Positions 11,055 to 25,000 of a stretch of DNA of 64,000 nt are shown piece by piece. Numbering within the stretch: position 1 is the first letter of the stretch; each line of letters starts with the position of its first letter. Origin of the DNA: Beta vulgaris subsp. vulgaris (taxonomy: Eukaryota > Streptophyta > Magnoliopsida > Caryophyllales > Amaranthaceae). The stretch covers positions 1,116,001-1,180,000 of the forward strand of contig NC_079209.1 of assembly GCF_026745355.1 (NCBI RefSeq), given 5' to 3'. Below the pieces are notes generated by a model. It had not been told where the DNA came from, searched no databases, and worked only from the letters and a program-made list of their open reading frames with translations. A program made the translations under genes and the position numbers.

Positions 11055-11765
11055 TCTGAAACTACTCAACTAATTCACAATTTATATAACCTGTCAAAAC
11101 ACATACCATAAATTAGTCACCATCAATACCTTAACACGAAACCGAATGCAACCATTACTATTACTACTAGGGCTAGTTAACATGTCGGAATCAATCGAGT
11201 TTGTGTTCAGGTCGATAATTTAAAGAGACTAACTAATATCTTCACAAAAAGTTCATACAATGCTTTATTACAATCTAAGAATAGTAATTACACCAATCAA
11301 AACAGCAATTGTTGCAAAAATAAGCAAATCGATCCACAAAATCAAACACATCGGTATAAAAATTCAATCCTACAAAATCAACAGCACAAAAAACCTAAAA
11401 CACGCAAATCAACAGCTCAAAATCCCGAACTTTTTTTTCCATATTACTCATTCACGCATCGTGTTTATCATATCTCAAATCAAAAAAATAAAACATGATC
11501 TTTGAACTAACTATCTTCAAAAAAACGCGTGCAATTGAACAACAAACAACAAATCTGATAAATTCAAGCTCAAGAACAACACATTGCAGCACAAACACAT
11601 TGAAAATCACGCACAATTTTAAAATTATGAAACCCTAAGTAAAATCATTATAGCATAAACTTCAAATCAAAATCAAGATGAATAAAGTGCAGAGTAAAAT
11701 TGAGGGAATGTAGAGAGAGAAACTCACGTACTAAACGAGCAATCGGAGGAGAGAGAAAGAATACA
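11055..11765 (-). other. SEC61A 5' UTR with a leader intron
   Basis: A donor TAC|GTGAGT on the minus strand at 11727-11726 and an acceptor TTTTGACAG just upstream of 11091 frame an intron of about 635 bp in the 5' leader. Leader introns in this position are common in strongly expressed plant housekeeping genes. The transcription start near 11765 is an estimate from the TATA-like box at 11792-11799. Confidence 0.6.
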
Positions 11766-11791
11766 GAGAAAAAGAGAGAGGAATAGAGTAA

Positions 11792-11799
11792 TTAATATA
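11792..11799 (-). promoter_or_regulatory. candidate TATA box of SEC61A
   Basis: TATATTAA on the minus strand lies about 65 bp upstream of the leader exon's donor and ahead of a CT-rich stretch typical of plant 5' leaders. Assigned by position and sequence only. Confidence 0.45.
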
Positions 11800-12209
11800 C
11801 ACAAAGATTGCTGAATTCTTTTAATTATGGAAACTCATAAACAAAAGAGGAGGGCTCGTCCGTTATCGTTTTTTTTTTCGTCTTTGTTTTTCAACTAAAA
11901 ATCGAAAACAGCAAATCAGAAAAAGTGGTTTTTACTTTTTAGTTGTCAGTTTTAAAAATTATTATGTTTTTAATAAATTTGACTAATTTTTTATACATTA
12001 TAGGACATATATCATATGACTTTGAAAATAAAAAAAAAACAAAAAATAGATTACCACAATAATACCGAACGGGCCCTAAATTAATGAAAATATGTTTGGA
12101 CTTATTGTAATTTGTGCATCGAGTATCATATCATATAGTCAGTTGGTTTTTTCTATGAGATTTTCGAATGACATGTTCAGGTTTTTTTATAAATTTTGTA
12201 CCATGATAT

Positions 12210-12503
12210 ATTTCATCCGTCTCATAATACAGTGCTTGCATTTGTTTTTGGGTTTTCCAAAATATTGCGCCTATTTTCTTTTTATCAATTTGTTTGGAAC
12301 ATAAAACTTTCCAAAACATTTCTACTTGTCTTATAAAATATGAGTCCTTATCTATTGTTTTAGAACATTTATTGCTTCTAATACAAAAGTACCCAAAACA
12401 TTTACTTAAATATATGTTTCGTGAAATCCTAAAATTCCTTCCATTTTTCTTAATTCTTGTGTAAAATGAAAAGCGAGCATTATATAATGGGACGAAAGGA
12501 GTA
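12210..12503. mobile_element. Stowaway-like MITE
   Basis: The left end TTCATCCGTCTCATAATA and the right end TATAATGGGACGAAAGGAG are inverted versions of each other and match the 'CTCCCTCCGTCCC' end signature of plant Stowaway (Tc1/mariner) MITEs. About 290 bp, AT-rich, non-coding. Confidence 0.75.
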
Positions 12504-14395
12504 GCCGGTTTCGTATAATAAAGTCGTTTTTGAAAGTATAATAAGTTATTAGGAATCCCGTGTACCCAAGACTTATTGTTATCCAAAAATAAATCCAACA
12601 TATTGTGGAATTTGGTTTTTTGGAGTTTTGGACATTTGGGTAGAATAGGAGAATTGTGTACGTGTTGAATTAGGAAGACTGAAAAGTCAAAAATAGGATG
12701 CGAGATTTTTTTATTTATTTTGAGATGTTTTTGCGAAATAGAAAATGATTGGGAAGGGGTCCACAATTTGGATATAGTGAGAAGTTTAGTGGGAAGGTAT
12801 GCCACGGTGATTTATCCTATTAGAGTTTGACACGTAAGATTTTCCCCACTTTGAATTTGTAAGTTTTGCTCCTCAACGAGTCAACGACATAAACACAAAC
12901 ATCAACATGCAATATTTGTAAATAAATTGAATAAAAATAGCAAATTGGATACATATAACAAATTAACAATCAATCAACACAAAGAACAACTTAACAATAA
13001 GCAATTAGTAACATTTATATTTTGGTATTTAGATAATTAGGTTAATCAAATTAGCTAATCACGTGTTCATCAATAGCTTTTGAGGTAGTTTTTAGTGTTT
13101 GAACTAAGTCAGAACTCTAATAAGATGAAAAGTTGTGTTCGATGAAACAATTTTGGTATTTAAATTAGTGTTTCAGAAAAGCTATATTTATTAAATTTTG
13201 GGATAGAAGTAGCTTTTAGACTAGCTTTTGAAGATTAAATATAGTTTATTTTTGTTATTTATTTAAACTAACGATTAGTTAAAAGTTTGAAACAATTACT
13301 ATCATAAAAGTTATTTTCACACTCAAACCTTAATATCTGACAGGAGACCGCTAGTATAACCGCTAATAGCTATCGCATGCAACTGCTACTTTTGCCAAAC
13401 ATGCCCTTCGTTTTATTGAAGTTTGTTGTGAAGAGGGGTGATCGATTGGCTCTCCACTCTAGCTACAGCAGTCGGCGAGACGAAGGTGTGGGTGGTGCCT
13501 CGCTGGTAAGCAAGTGTTTGGTGGGTCGTGGTAGCAGACTTTCCGGCGACAGTGGTGAGTAGTATTAGGAATTGGAAAAATGTTGATTCATCTTACTATG
13601 ACATTGTATGAACATTCTAAAAAATAAGTTTAAAGCTGATCCCATAAAAAAGAAGATGTTTAGGCTAATCAACGCTCAATTTGTGTACTTTGAAACAAAT
13701 GAATAAGTATTTAATTCCACTATGGTTGTTCTTTTAAATTCATAATACATTATGATTATTGTTAATCTGCATACTTCATTTCTTCAACTAATAAATCCCC
13801 CCCCCCTTTTTTTTTCTTGTATCATTGTTTTCTATTACTATTACCAAAGGATTTAAAATAATATCGTCTTATGATAAAATTAATATAATTCAAAATCAAT
13901 ATAGATAATCCTTATACACAAGTACGCAACTCCCTTTTTTCTTAAATAAAAACATTCGGGTAAAATACAATGGTTGATTATTGGCACTTGACACATACAT
14001 GAATCAACATAACATAACGACTTGTGCTTCACGAATAGCTCCCTCAAATAGTATCACATTCTCTTTTTGGGATGCGAAACAAGAGTTCGAGAGTATGATG
14101 AACTGATTTATGTTTCATCCGTTTTGAAAGAAATGAAACGCTTATCTCTTTTATAGTTTTTTGAGAGAAATATTACACTGATTTTAAGAGGAAGTATGTA
14201 TTTATGTATAGCAATCTTGACTCTCCGAGTATTAGGTGACCAAACTCCAAATTTACCATGAATTCCTATATTATGCCCCCACAATCCCTTTGCACTTATA
14301 TGCCACTTTATTTTATTGGTTGTTGTTATTATTATAGTTCACCATTATATATCAAAAAATCAAAGACATTATACTCGTCTAATAGAAACGGACTA

Positions 14396-14524
14396 AGGGA
14401 CTGTTCTCCCACCTTATTTTCAATTCAGTTCAGTAGTTCATTCAGTTGCGTTCAATTCAGTCGCAATCAATTCAGTTCAGTTGCAATCAGTTCAGTTGTT
14501 TTATATCGAAGAAAACAAGCCCCA
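14396..14524. mobile_element. Tourist-like MITE, GTTCAG-rich family, copy 2
   Basis: It starts GGGACTGTTCTCCCACCTTA and ends with the GTTTTATATCGAAGAAAAC-type terminus shared with copies 1 and 4. The body is a run of CAATTCAGTTCAGTT repeats. No clean target duplication. Confidence 0.65.
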
Positions 14525-15024
14525 GTAATACACAAGTTAGGATAAAAGATTTAGATTCATTACCAACTAAATAAAGCTTTTAAAGAATGAGAAACTTGTA
14601 AGTTCAGGATATTGATAGGTCGAGGAAGCAAGAGGCTAGTCCCCCATTACTCATGGAATATAAATGAAATTTACTAATTTTATAAAATGTGTATACCTAA
14701 ACCCTAGTTTGTGCATCTGACAGACATCTCCAATTCTCCATATCTTCACTTTGCATCGCATATACGAGGTAACATCCTAATTTTTACACATTTACTGATG
14801 GCCAATGAAGACATACATCCTTACACTAGACATTGTTTGATCTGATCTTTGTAAAGGAAAAGACCTCCCTATTCAAGACCACACACACTCACAAGTCACA
14901 AGTTTCCGATACAAAAATGCCATCATGGTATCGGAACCAAAATCACAAAACCTCGACCGCCATTTGTGCCAAACGTGTTAGTAGATCATCCTTCAATATT
15001 AGTTCTGTTCTTCACCTCTAAGAT

Positions 15025-18000
15025 TCAAGCTGGCAACTTAAGTTTTGAATTGTTTTTCCAGCTGCCAAAAGGGAAAAAGAAACGTTACCTCGTTTCACAC
15101 ACATTTGGAAGGGCAACATCAACATTAAGTGACCAACTTAAATGTTCTTTACCTGACAAAGTAGTAGTAAAAGAAATCTCCATAGAGGGCAGTTTGGACA
15201 AGACCAGAGACACAAGCTGGTGAAGCAGAAACTCGAGTTAGATACTTATCTTGGTGATACCTTTGTTTACTAAAGAGGGGGCTTACCTATCCATCGAGTG
15301 AAATATATCTCTGTAAAGTAGCGGTAGATCCAATTGAAGATGTAGAATGCCCTATATGCCCTGGGGAACAAAAGACATGTCCTTTTACATGTATGTTTTA
15401 AATGGAAACATCAATCAGGAGATAATTTTTTACCCAAGCAATGGCATGGATGTTAGCAGGCTAATATAGTACTCATACTTAGAGATCATGTAATAGTTAA
15501 TTTGATAACCGGAAGCTGATGCTAGGCATGTAAAAGATATCTTACGTTCTTCATTTCCCCATCTCAGTAAGTCACAAGCTCACTGACTATCAGTCAACAA
15601 ATATTGTGTGTTCTTATCCCTTGGAAAAAAAGATCGTTGCGGACATGAGAGACACATCTATGTTATTTTTGAATTAACAGAACGTAACTACCTAGAAATG
15701 ACAGAAAATATTTTATCAGATACTATCCAAATTCCTAGCCAAAAGATGCAGCAGGGGCTTTTCATGCTTTTCTCCAACAGATTTAGCAGAATGACTGCCA
15801 CAAACTTTTCTACCTTTAGCTTTCTGATGAAGTACAGATCCTTGTTCATCATACTCTTTAAAGTTTTAGAAATCTGAATTTTCTCATATAAAAGAACATA
15901 GAAATGCAAGTAAGATGCAGAATGAAAAGCTGAATAGTTGAACAATATGCATACAAGGTTTACAAACATTCCAAAGCAATAAAATTCAGTGGTAGTAGGG
16001 ATGAAAGAGAGAGAGGGTGTCTAACTCAGTGAAACCTAGATTAAAATTTCGATGCGATTTGCTCTGAAGACATGTTTTGTAATAAGCACTTCAATAGAAA
16101 TCTTGCTAGGTAAGACTATAAGGTCATCTCAGGAAACTACCAAAAAAAGAAAAGCAAAAGAAAGTGAAACAACGAGCATATTGGTTGAGATAGCAAGCAA
16201 AATATTTCAGATAAGATTGTTTCCGTTGGGATAAAGAAGATGCACCTTGTAGTACAAAGGACAGGTCAGCAAATATTTCAGTATCCCTATTTCTAATAAA
16301 CTGACATATGTAAATTTAAGAAGACAAGGTTTCATTACTATTTCTGACCTATCTTAGAATATAATTTTGTTTTAGTCACCACTACATACCCTTTTCTAGA
16401 AAGTCTAGCAGAAGCAAATTTGGTTAAACTTTCTAGTGATAGGCCCCTGCAGAAGATTGCTAAGAACTAATATTGTAGGGGGAGGGTATTTTAGATATTA
16501 TCTCTTTAGTTTACTTGGGGAATAAGTTGGGTAGTTTGCTAAGGGGAGTAGTATAAATATAGAGGAGTTAGAAGGGAAAAGGCATCTGGAAAATTGATAA
16601 CTTTAGTGAGAGAAATGATTACTTGGGAGAGCTCCAACCTCTCGAATGTTGGTTAGGTTGTAATTGGTGTTATGCATCCATACAATCATATCTTAGTAGT
16701 TTTCTCTTTAAATATTCATTAGTAATTCTTCTTAATTTCTCTAAATCTGCTGTTATGTTGAGAAATTAGCTAAGAGTCATTTTGGTTCTTAGCAAAGATT
16801 CACCAAGTAAAGGACCAATGCTGCTTCAAAGAATGGTTTTTCTTCGTTGTCTTTCTCAATAACCCAAGAAACCCTCTAATTTTACTATTGTTATCGGTCT
16901 AAATTGAAATGGAAGAATGAATTCCAAGGACATGTAACTAGATAGTCCCCTGTTCACCATCTTGTTAAGATATTCACATGGGACAGGGGATATCCAATAA
17001 GGTGAGAACAAGTGATAACACAGCCACACTAAGTCCATGGTGAGAAGTCCAAATGAATAAAGATATACTAATAAGTAACAAGTGAGATAAATGAATGACA
17101 TACCCAAGAAAGAAAACATATTGAGATGTCAAGTTATCAACGTTTCCACTTCTTTGTAGCAGGACAAGCTGGGGAAGAATAGCAACAGCTTCCAAGTATA
17201 TAGAAAATGCCCACAAAACCTGGAAAATATAAATCATTAATGGAGCTGAAAATAATTAAATCTGTCCACACATGTAGTAGACTAACAAACATTACTTTTA
17301 TTAGAGAAGGAACAGATAAAATCCAGAAGTATCCCATCCGACATATGACCTTGAGAAATTTAATAGTGAAAAAGAAAGAATTACAAATAAGGGAACCATG
17401 AGAAACATCCTCTTACCTTATAATATAGAGCAATATAAAATTAGGACCCTAGATTGCACAGTAATGCGGTAATGCCAAAGAGCTCAGAACAAATGTTTTG
17501 CTCACCACATGCTTAGAAAAATCCACTTATTAAGAAAAGCGAAAGTGTAGCTTGTAATTGGAGTTTTAAGCTCATTAATTTGTTGGCGGTTAGCATTGCC
17601 TATTTGCATAGACACATACCATAAAAATTTACAAGGCCCAGAACATGAAATCAGTTTGCAAAGCAAATAAGCAACAGGGAAAAGAAAGATCACCAAACAC
17701 AATCTCTTAAAGAAAATAAAGATAAAGATCAATGAACACAAAATTAAAGTGGAAAGATATCAATATATCAGAAAGGAAAAAGCTGGGCACAATCGAGGAA
17801 GCACAAAGATCCTATCTAAGAGGGTCTTATTTAAGATACTATATATAATGACAATGCCTATAGACATTCTGTATATGTGTCATTATGTTGGGAAAACTAC
17901 TATCTGAGAGGGTCTTCAAAGGAGTAGACTGTCAAGCAGGTAGAGATAAAGAAAATTTCCTCAGAATTATGGAGAGGAGTGAAACAAGATCCTTAAAGAA

Positions 18001-20336
18001 AATTCTCTACAAACTTGCACATGTGAGTATGTGACATGTGTGATGTTCAGCAATCAGACACCAATGACATACAAACAAGGTCCTTAAAGAAAATTCTCTA
18101 CAAACTTGCACATGTGAGTATGTGACATGTGTGATGTTCAGCAATCAGACACCAATGACATACAAGTTCTATGTAGCCGCATGAAAAGTAACCATGACCA
18201 TCCAAAGATACTTTTTTCATGGATTGTGTTACATGTTAGCTTTATATATAGGCACAACGATTGTTTTTACTGTATTGCATTACTTTCTACTGTAAGACTT
18301 CTCCTGTTAAGAGCCTAATAAAGTCAATCCTCGAAACTCTTCGCATTATTCGATATCACTTAATCGAGTTTGTGCAGGTAGCTACAGCTAGTCAGTTCTT
18401 CATTTCTTATGCAATAAGGACCTTGGTACTCTAAATTCTGCACCCATAACGACTACAAGACAGGTGAACTTGCTTCAAATTTATCATGTTTTCCATTTAC
18501 ACTGTTGCTAAAATGAGTGTCTTGCTAGAACAGGTGTCTGCTATAAATGCAGCTTATCAGCATCCTACTCTCATGCTTGTGGTTTACTCATTCCTTAAGT
18601 CCGTCATAATAATTTGGAGCATAAGACCCTTGACCTATTGGTCCAGTTGTTCTAAACTTGGTGATATATTTTAATGATCCATCCTATGCTAAGCAATTAA
18701 TTGAACATAATAACAATAGGCCTCTCAAGTCTCAATCCCCACCCAGAGAAGAGAATGTGCAACGTATGTATGACGACCTCCCTGAAAACATTCATCTAAT
18801 ATGAACCAACCTTGGGAGTTCGGAGAACAAGATCATATTACCATTAGGAAACAGAAAAGCATAAGCAACAATAAGTCCCCAATATAGAGGTAACTAGATA
18901 ACTAGAGTTAGATTTCTTTCTAGGTATGGCTGAAGGTTCTCACAAATCACCATGTCACTCAGCAAACAGAAATTTCATAATGCACGTTCTAAAGATAAGA
19001 AGCATATATCAGAAACGAAATCCCTAGACTTACCTCTTGCAAGGTGAACTTCTCATGAATGAGCAGCGCCAAAACAAAGCATCCGAGGACAATAAAGTAA
19101 TATCGGAAAGTATCAAGAGCTTTGTCATATGAACGGCTGATGACAGGGTGGAACCTCATACACCAAACAATAGCCAAAGAGCTCACAATGAACACAAACT
19201 TCATCACAGTATTATAGACAGATATAAAATCTGTGAATAGATCGAGGTAGCGAGTCAAAAATACAAGTGCATATAGCTCTTGTGTCTTCAGAGAGATGCC
19301 TGACAACAAAGTTACCAAAGAGACTTCAGCTAGTGTTTAGAAATTCAAATTTTACTCACAAGGCTTCAAAACAATCATCTCCTTTCAGTTCCTTCCCCAC
19401 AAAATTCTCCATTGGGTCAAGCCCCACCACAATTTAGATAATCTTAACCTTAAGGGGTCTTCTAAGTTTCCAAATAAACGGGTTCATAATCTTGAGGTCG
19501 GTAACAAAGACGTGCAAGAACAAACATTACCTTCTTAAAATAAATGTCTCACTCAACATTTAATATGAGCATGTATTACTTAAAAAGTGAAGTTCAATAT
19601 GATCACTTTCATCATCCATCTACTCAAAGGCAACAATAGTTCATACTTCATAATGATTACCAACAACAATTTATAAATTAGATATTCAATCATTAATGGT
19701 GTATATGATGTTGATACCCTGATTTTCAACGATTCCATATACAGCATTTGTTCCCAAACATATAGTATGAAAAAACAAAAAGTTCATAAAGGGTGTAAAT
19801 TAGGAATTTCTCTGAATGTAAAACCTTAAACAATCAACTACAAATTCTTCTCACAAATGTGCAACAAGTTTCATAAGAAGACTAACAAAGTTTCAAAACA
19901 AATAAAAAAATTTCAATAACAACAGACTTAAAATTACAGCTTATCTAGCATAGTTTCATAATCATATTTCATTTTCAACTATTTTGGTCTTTCTCCAACA
20001 ACATTTTCCACATTACGACAATTCATCACTCCATCATTTCAACTTCAAATTAAACCCTAGCCAACAGAAATTATACATCCTGATTAATTAAAACCACTAA
20101 TTTACGAGTAATTTCAGCTAATGCTTCATAATTTTCTCCAATTTCAAGCACTATAAAAATGTCATTAATCAACAATCTCTTAAACAGAGCATAAAAGAAA
20201 TGCAAAAAAAATTGATCAAAATTCAAAATGGAAAGAGAAAGGAACCTGAACATGATTTAGTAGCATAAATTTTGAGAAGTAACACTAGAATACTAATTAA
20301 ATGAGTCATGTCGCCAGCAAATCTGAAGATATTCAT
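15025..20336 (-). CDS. ERD2: ER lumen protein-retaining (KDEL/HDEL) receptor, 215 aa, 6 exons
   Basis: This is a seven-helix Golgi/ER membrane receptor that binds the C-terminal K/HDEL tag of escaped ER proteins and returns them by COPI vesicles. Minus-strand exons: 20336-20246, 19299-19034, 17219-17104, 15360-15287, 15216-15153, 15061-15025. The frame is continuous for 215 codons plus TGA, the exact usual family length. Landmarks in order: [104 protein letters not shown], the TM7 segment [11 protein letters not shown], then [12 protein letters not shown]. The short last exon and large introns (up to 1.8 kb) are notable. An earlier minus-strand gene, SEC61A, lies about 3.2 kb away on the same strand. 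Confidence 0.95.
17984..18165. repeat. 91-bp tandem duplication in ERD2 intron 2
   Basis: The units at 17984-18074 and 18075-18165 differ at only about one position (ACAAGATCC versus ACAAGGTCC). Such similarity implies a recent duplication. It lies well inside the intron and leaves splice sites untouched. Confidence 0.9.
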
Positions 20337-20510
20337 GGTGATTTTTTTTGGTGTGAAGAACAGTGAAAGTGTTGAAGGAAGAAACCTTCGAAATCAGAAT
20401 GTTAAGGGTTTTGATTTGCCTAAGATTTTACAGGGGAAGAAAATAAGGAGAAAAAATGGGAGAAAACTGGTTGAACTTTGGGAATGAGAATTACGGAGAG
20501 GAGAGAGAAT

Positions 20511-20518
20511 TGACGTGG
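20511..20518 (-). promoter_or_regulatory. CCACGTCA box upstream of ERD2 (candidate ER-stress element)
   Basis: CCACGTCA on the minus strand lies about 175 bp upstream of the ERD2 ATG. The same core sits inside the plant P-UPRE described for unfolded-protein-response promoters, which are bound by bZIP factors. The location suits a secretory-pathway gene. ACGT cores are also bound by many unrelated bZIPs, so the role is inferred. Confidence 0.4.
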
Positions 20519-21880
20519 TGTGGTGGTACGAGACGGTGGGAGTTCTTTCCACGTTTTCGTGGTTTCTTTTGTTAGGTTGCGTTCGCTTCACCTGAATTAA
20601 TCGGATTGCATCAAACATAATTTTTGTTAGACAAAATTAAATATTTGAAAGCTCAATTTTTTAATTGAATTTGAAGGTCAAACGGCATTTACAATAGATA
20701 TTAAGGAAATAAGATACAATTAAACAAGGTTAAATCAAATTCGCGTTCAAAGAAACTATTAAATATTTAAAAGCTCAAAATAGTGCATCAGCATGCGTGA
20801 AAAAAGTATAAATACTTCAACTATTTCAAATTATAAGGCATTTTAGCTAGAAGATTTTGTTTCAAAATAGAAGGCATTCTACAATACCAATATAAGATTG
20901 AATGCAACTTTATATTATCAAGATAAGCTTATACAGTAGGTTATATTGTATTATCAATACAATATTTAATGTCAATTTTTATTACCCATGCAAATCTAAC
21001 TAAAATTAACTAAATTCTTAATCTACGTGTAAAAACCTTAAACGACTTATATTTTGAAACGGATGGAGTATTATTTAAAAGCGGAGGTAATTATTGGATA
21101 ATATTATATAATACAGACCCCTTTACAATATAATATTATCCCTTTACATATAATATTATCCAATAGTAATATCTAACAACTTAATCCAGGTGAATAAAAC
21201 ACACCAGATTCATAGTGGATTGGCTAAATAACCATATTGGTATTAGAAAAAATGAAGAATTATTGATATATTGTACTTTTCACATTCGTCGAGATATAAT
21301 TTTCATCGGTAAGTGTATACCATGACGAATCAAACAAGATACAACATAACTATATTTTTTCTTATGTATAAATAACAATTAATGATTAAAGTGTATTGAA
21401 TGAATAGTGCACACGATCAACATGTTACATATAAACAAAACGGAGGGAGTATTTATAATGTTTAAAATTATATGTTGAGATTAATGAATAGTGCCCAAAG
21501 TTCTTTTTATAATGTTTATTTATAATTAGTAATATTAATGGTCAGAGGTGTGTGTTGTCAAACGTGAAAGACAAATTGTGTAGATTATTAAGAAGAAACT
21601 TTATTTAGTATAAAAAATCAAAAGCAATATATTGGTATGAACATAAATTATATTACTTAGTTTGAAAACAATTAGCAATTGTTTATGATAAAAAATGATC
21701 ATTAGTACCACACTTAATTATATGATAAAAGTTCATGATAATCTAGCAAATTAAATATAGTCTCCCTAGTTTTGTTTTCTTCTCTCTCAATTCTTTAATA
21801 TTATAATTTTAATCAACTGATATAATAACTGATCAATTAATACATTTTTTTTAAACTTTCAACTTGCTATCTACAACCGT
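20519..21880. other. ERD2-UGT intergenic region with MITE remnants
   Basis: AT-rich. Stowaway-type right ends are visible at about 21056-21071 (GAAACGGATGGAGTA) and 21436-21449 (AACGGAGGGAGTA). Their left partners are too degraded to fix borders. No gene seen. Confidence 0.5.
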
Positions 21881-21888
21881 TATAAAAA
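21881..21888 (+). promoter_or_regulatory. candidate TATA box of the first UGT gene
   Basis: TATAAAAA lies 117 bp upstream of the ATG at 22005, in a suitable position for a short plant 5' leader. Confidence 0.5.
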
Positions 21889-22004
21889 TGACTTTTCTAA
21901 ATGCTTAAACTTTCATTACCAAATTCATCCTCAAACTCAATCATTCATACATTCACCTTCTTCCCTCACTTTCTTAACACAAGCTAAGAAAAACACCAAA
22001 AACC

Positions 22005-25000
22005 ATGGAAAATCACCTAAACTCACTCTCAAACTCGAACTCAAACTCGAACTCAAACTCGAACTCGAAAAAACCACGTGCAATAATAATAGCACATCCC
22101 CTACAAGGTCATTTAATCCCCACAATACAACTAGCAATAAAGCTAGCATCCAAAGGAATATCCATAACTTTCATAAACACTGAAAACATTCACCATCAGA
22201 TCACCACCTCTAACCCCACCGCCATCGATACTGATGGCGGTGGGGATATCTTTATCGAGGCCCGAAATTCATCGGGCCTCGATATCGATTACATGACGGT
22301 CTCAGACGGTCTACCCTTAGAGTTTGATAGATCATTGTACCATGATCAATGGGTAGGAGCTACTATTCACTGTTTTCCAGCTCATGTAGAGGTTGCTGTG
22401 GCTAAGATTGTAAGATCTAAACCGTTGACTTGTTGTTTAATTGTTGATAGTTATTCAGTTTGGGCATCTAAAGTGGCTAAGAAGTTTGGGTTGTTTCATG
22501 TTTCGTTTTGGACTGAGGCTGCTATGGTGCTTGATTTTTACTTTCATCTTCATTTGCTCAAGGAAAATGGTCATGTTGGTCCTGGTAATCTTTGTTTTCT
22601 CTCTATCTTTATCTCTATACATGCTTATTATAATATTTGTAGAGCTGATCTAATTGGCCCGGCTTAACGGATAAAACTTGGTTGATTCAGTAGGTAATTT
22701 ACCCGTTATTAATAGAATCTTTCTTTTATGGGGTTGAGAGAGCCACAAAGCCGATTTATGTAGGCGGGATCTGATCCCAGTCTCCAGGTTTTCGGTGTCA
22801 TTTTCTAAGATTTTAACCAACTAAATCAGTTGACATCTACATGACTACACCACTAATAGTAGTAGAATTTAATGTAAAGTAAAATCGAACTCGATATTAA
22901 TTATATTTTTTGCAAAAACTATTAAAAGAGAATATAAAGTAGACCTAGTCATTGAATGGATTAAACTAGTCAACGAAAGAAATTAACTTATTCACTATTA
23001 GATTAATTCTTTTTTTAATATTAGGTTTACTATTGCCTAATTTTAATTTAAAAATAGACTAAACTCTTTTTTTAATAAGTTCTATTAGAAATAGGTAATC
23101 TACCGAATGAATTGATGTAGTTACGTCCTGGTTTGAGTAAGTGTAGTGGTGGACTTAAGATTTTTGGAACGAGAAATAAATGCTCTAAATTGACCAAATT
23201 AGGAGTCAAACTTGGATAATTTCAATCACATAATTGAACCTTACTATGTTATAACTAGTGCTTTGGCGGCCTTTTAACTATTTTTATATAGATTTCCAAA
23301 GTTATTAAGGTAACTTATACATACTTTATTTGGCTATAAAATATTGTGTCTTATTATTACATTTTTAGGAATTAAGAATTGTACATCATTTTCAAAAGAA
23401 TAAATTGACAAATACTTGAAAAAAGACGGATTCTTAGGCTATGTTCAGTTCACCTTATTTTTGCTTATTTCAGATCTAATCAGATCAGATCAGATCAGAT
23501 CAGAAAAAATAAGTTCAGATCAGATCAGTCAGTTTTAAAAACTTATTTTTACTATTAAATATCTTTCATTACATATTAGTAAAAATTATAATAATTGAAT
23601 ATTAATAAAGTACTCATTGAGACGAATCAAACAAGATCCCACATGACTATATTTTTCTTATATATTGAGAGAAATCTAAAAGATAAGATCTTGTAATCAG
23701 ACCAGTTCAGAAAAAATAAGTTCAGATCAGATCAGAAAAAATAAGTTCAGATCAGATCAGATAAGTTCAGATCAGAAAATTTCAGGTGAACTAAACATAG
23801 CCTTAGTGGAGATTTTTTTTGGGATGGAATTTTTAGTGGACGATATATATTACAAACAGATTGTTAATTAATAGGACCATTCAGTTTGGACATAGATCCA
23901 CATTATTAACTTCACTAAGTCTAATTAACTTGGCCTACAAACATATACCATAAATCCATAAACCTTCAATTTACATGACATGCCTTTTAAATTTTGATAT
24001 AGTTTAGAACAATCAAACTTGAGGATTGATAATTACCATAAACATAAAACATTTCAAACAGGTATTCCGCTTTCGAATTTTTGGTTTAAACTTAAGAGTG
24101 AGTTAACTAATGTAAGTATTTTCGGGGCAAAATGATAAAAGAGGAACTATATGATGCCTATCTAGTATTCACATTGTGTCTTTTCCTTTTCAACTGGTTG
24201 CCGATTCAAATTATATTAGATTTCAACATCATCGCCTAATAATGTGATGCGTTGCAAATTAGAATTTGAAGATTATCTATAATAACGATAGCATATCAAT
24301 TTTTCCTAATTCACATGTGGGCTATACTCTTAACAGGATCAAATGCACGTAACGATACCATAGACTACATACCGGGAATATCTTCAGTTAAACGCTCAGA
24401 TTTAACATCATATCTTCAAGAAGAGGACTTGACAACAATGTCACATCAATGCATCTTGCCATCAATGGAGGATACTAAACGAGCCGATTTTATACTTGGA
24501 AATAATGTCCATGAGCTTGAGGCCCAAACCATTGAAGCCATTCAAAAAACAACACCATTTTATGCTATTGGGCCATTATTTCCACCTGGTTTCACTAAAA
24601 GCCCAGTGGCTAGTAGCTTATGGGCCGAGTCTAACTGCATTGATTGGTTAGACTCAAAATCTCCTAGCTCAGTTTTGTACATTTCTTTTGGTAGCTATGC
24701 ACATATTAGCAAGGAGGAGCTTGAGGAGATAGCTAATGGAATCAAGCTTAGTAGGGTTAACTTCTTGTGGGTTATCCGACCCGATATGGTGAGTTCTGAT
24801 GATCTAGATCCACTTCCTATTGGGTTTAGGAACGAGGTTTGTGATCGAGGGATGATTGTGACATGGACTTGTCAGACATCAGTGCTATCTCATCGTGCAA
24901 TAGGAGGATTCTTAACACATTGTGGTTGGAATTCGACACTAGAAAGTATATGGTGTGAAATTCCACTTTTGTGTTTTCCGTTGTTGACTGATCAATTTAC

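Larger units (their letters stand above)
11800..15024. other. SEC61A-ERD2 intergenic region
   Basis: AT-rich, with the MITEs listed separately at 12210-12503 and 14396-14524. A C/T homopolymer lies at 13797-13815. Open frames here are low-complexity and lack family resemblance. The ERD2 3' UTR should lie at the right edge, below 15025. Confidence 0.5.

Noticed and set aside
12131..12805. Long minus-strand open frame of 224 codons
   Set aside because: It runs across a Stowaway MITE, is biased to Lys/Phe/Ile from AT-rich DNA, and shows no domain or family resemblance.
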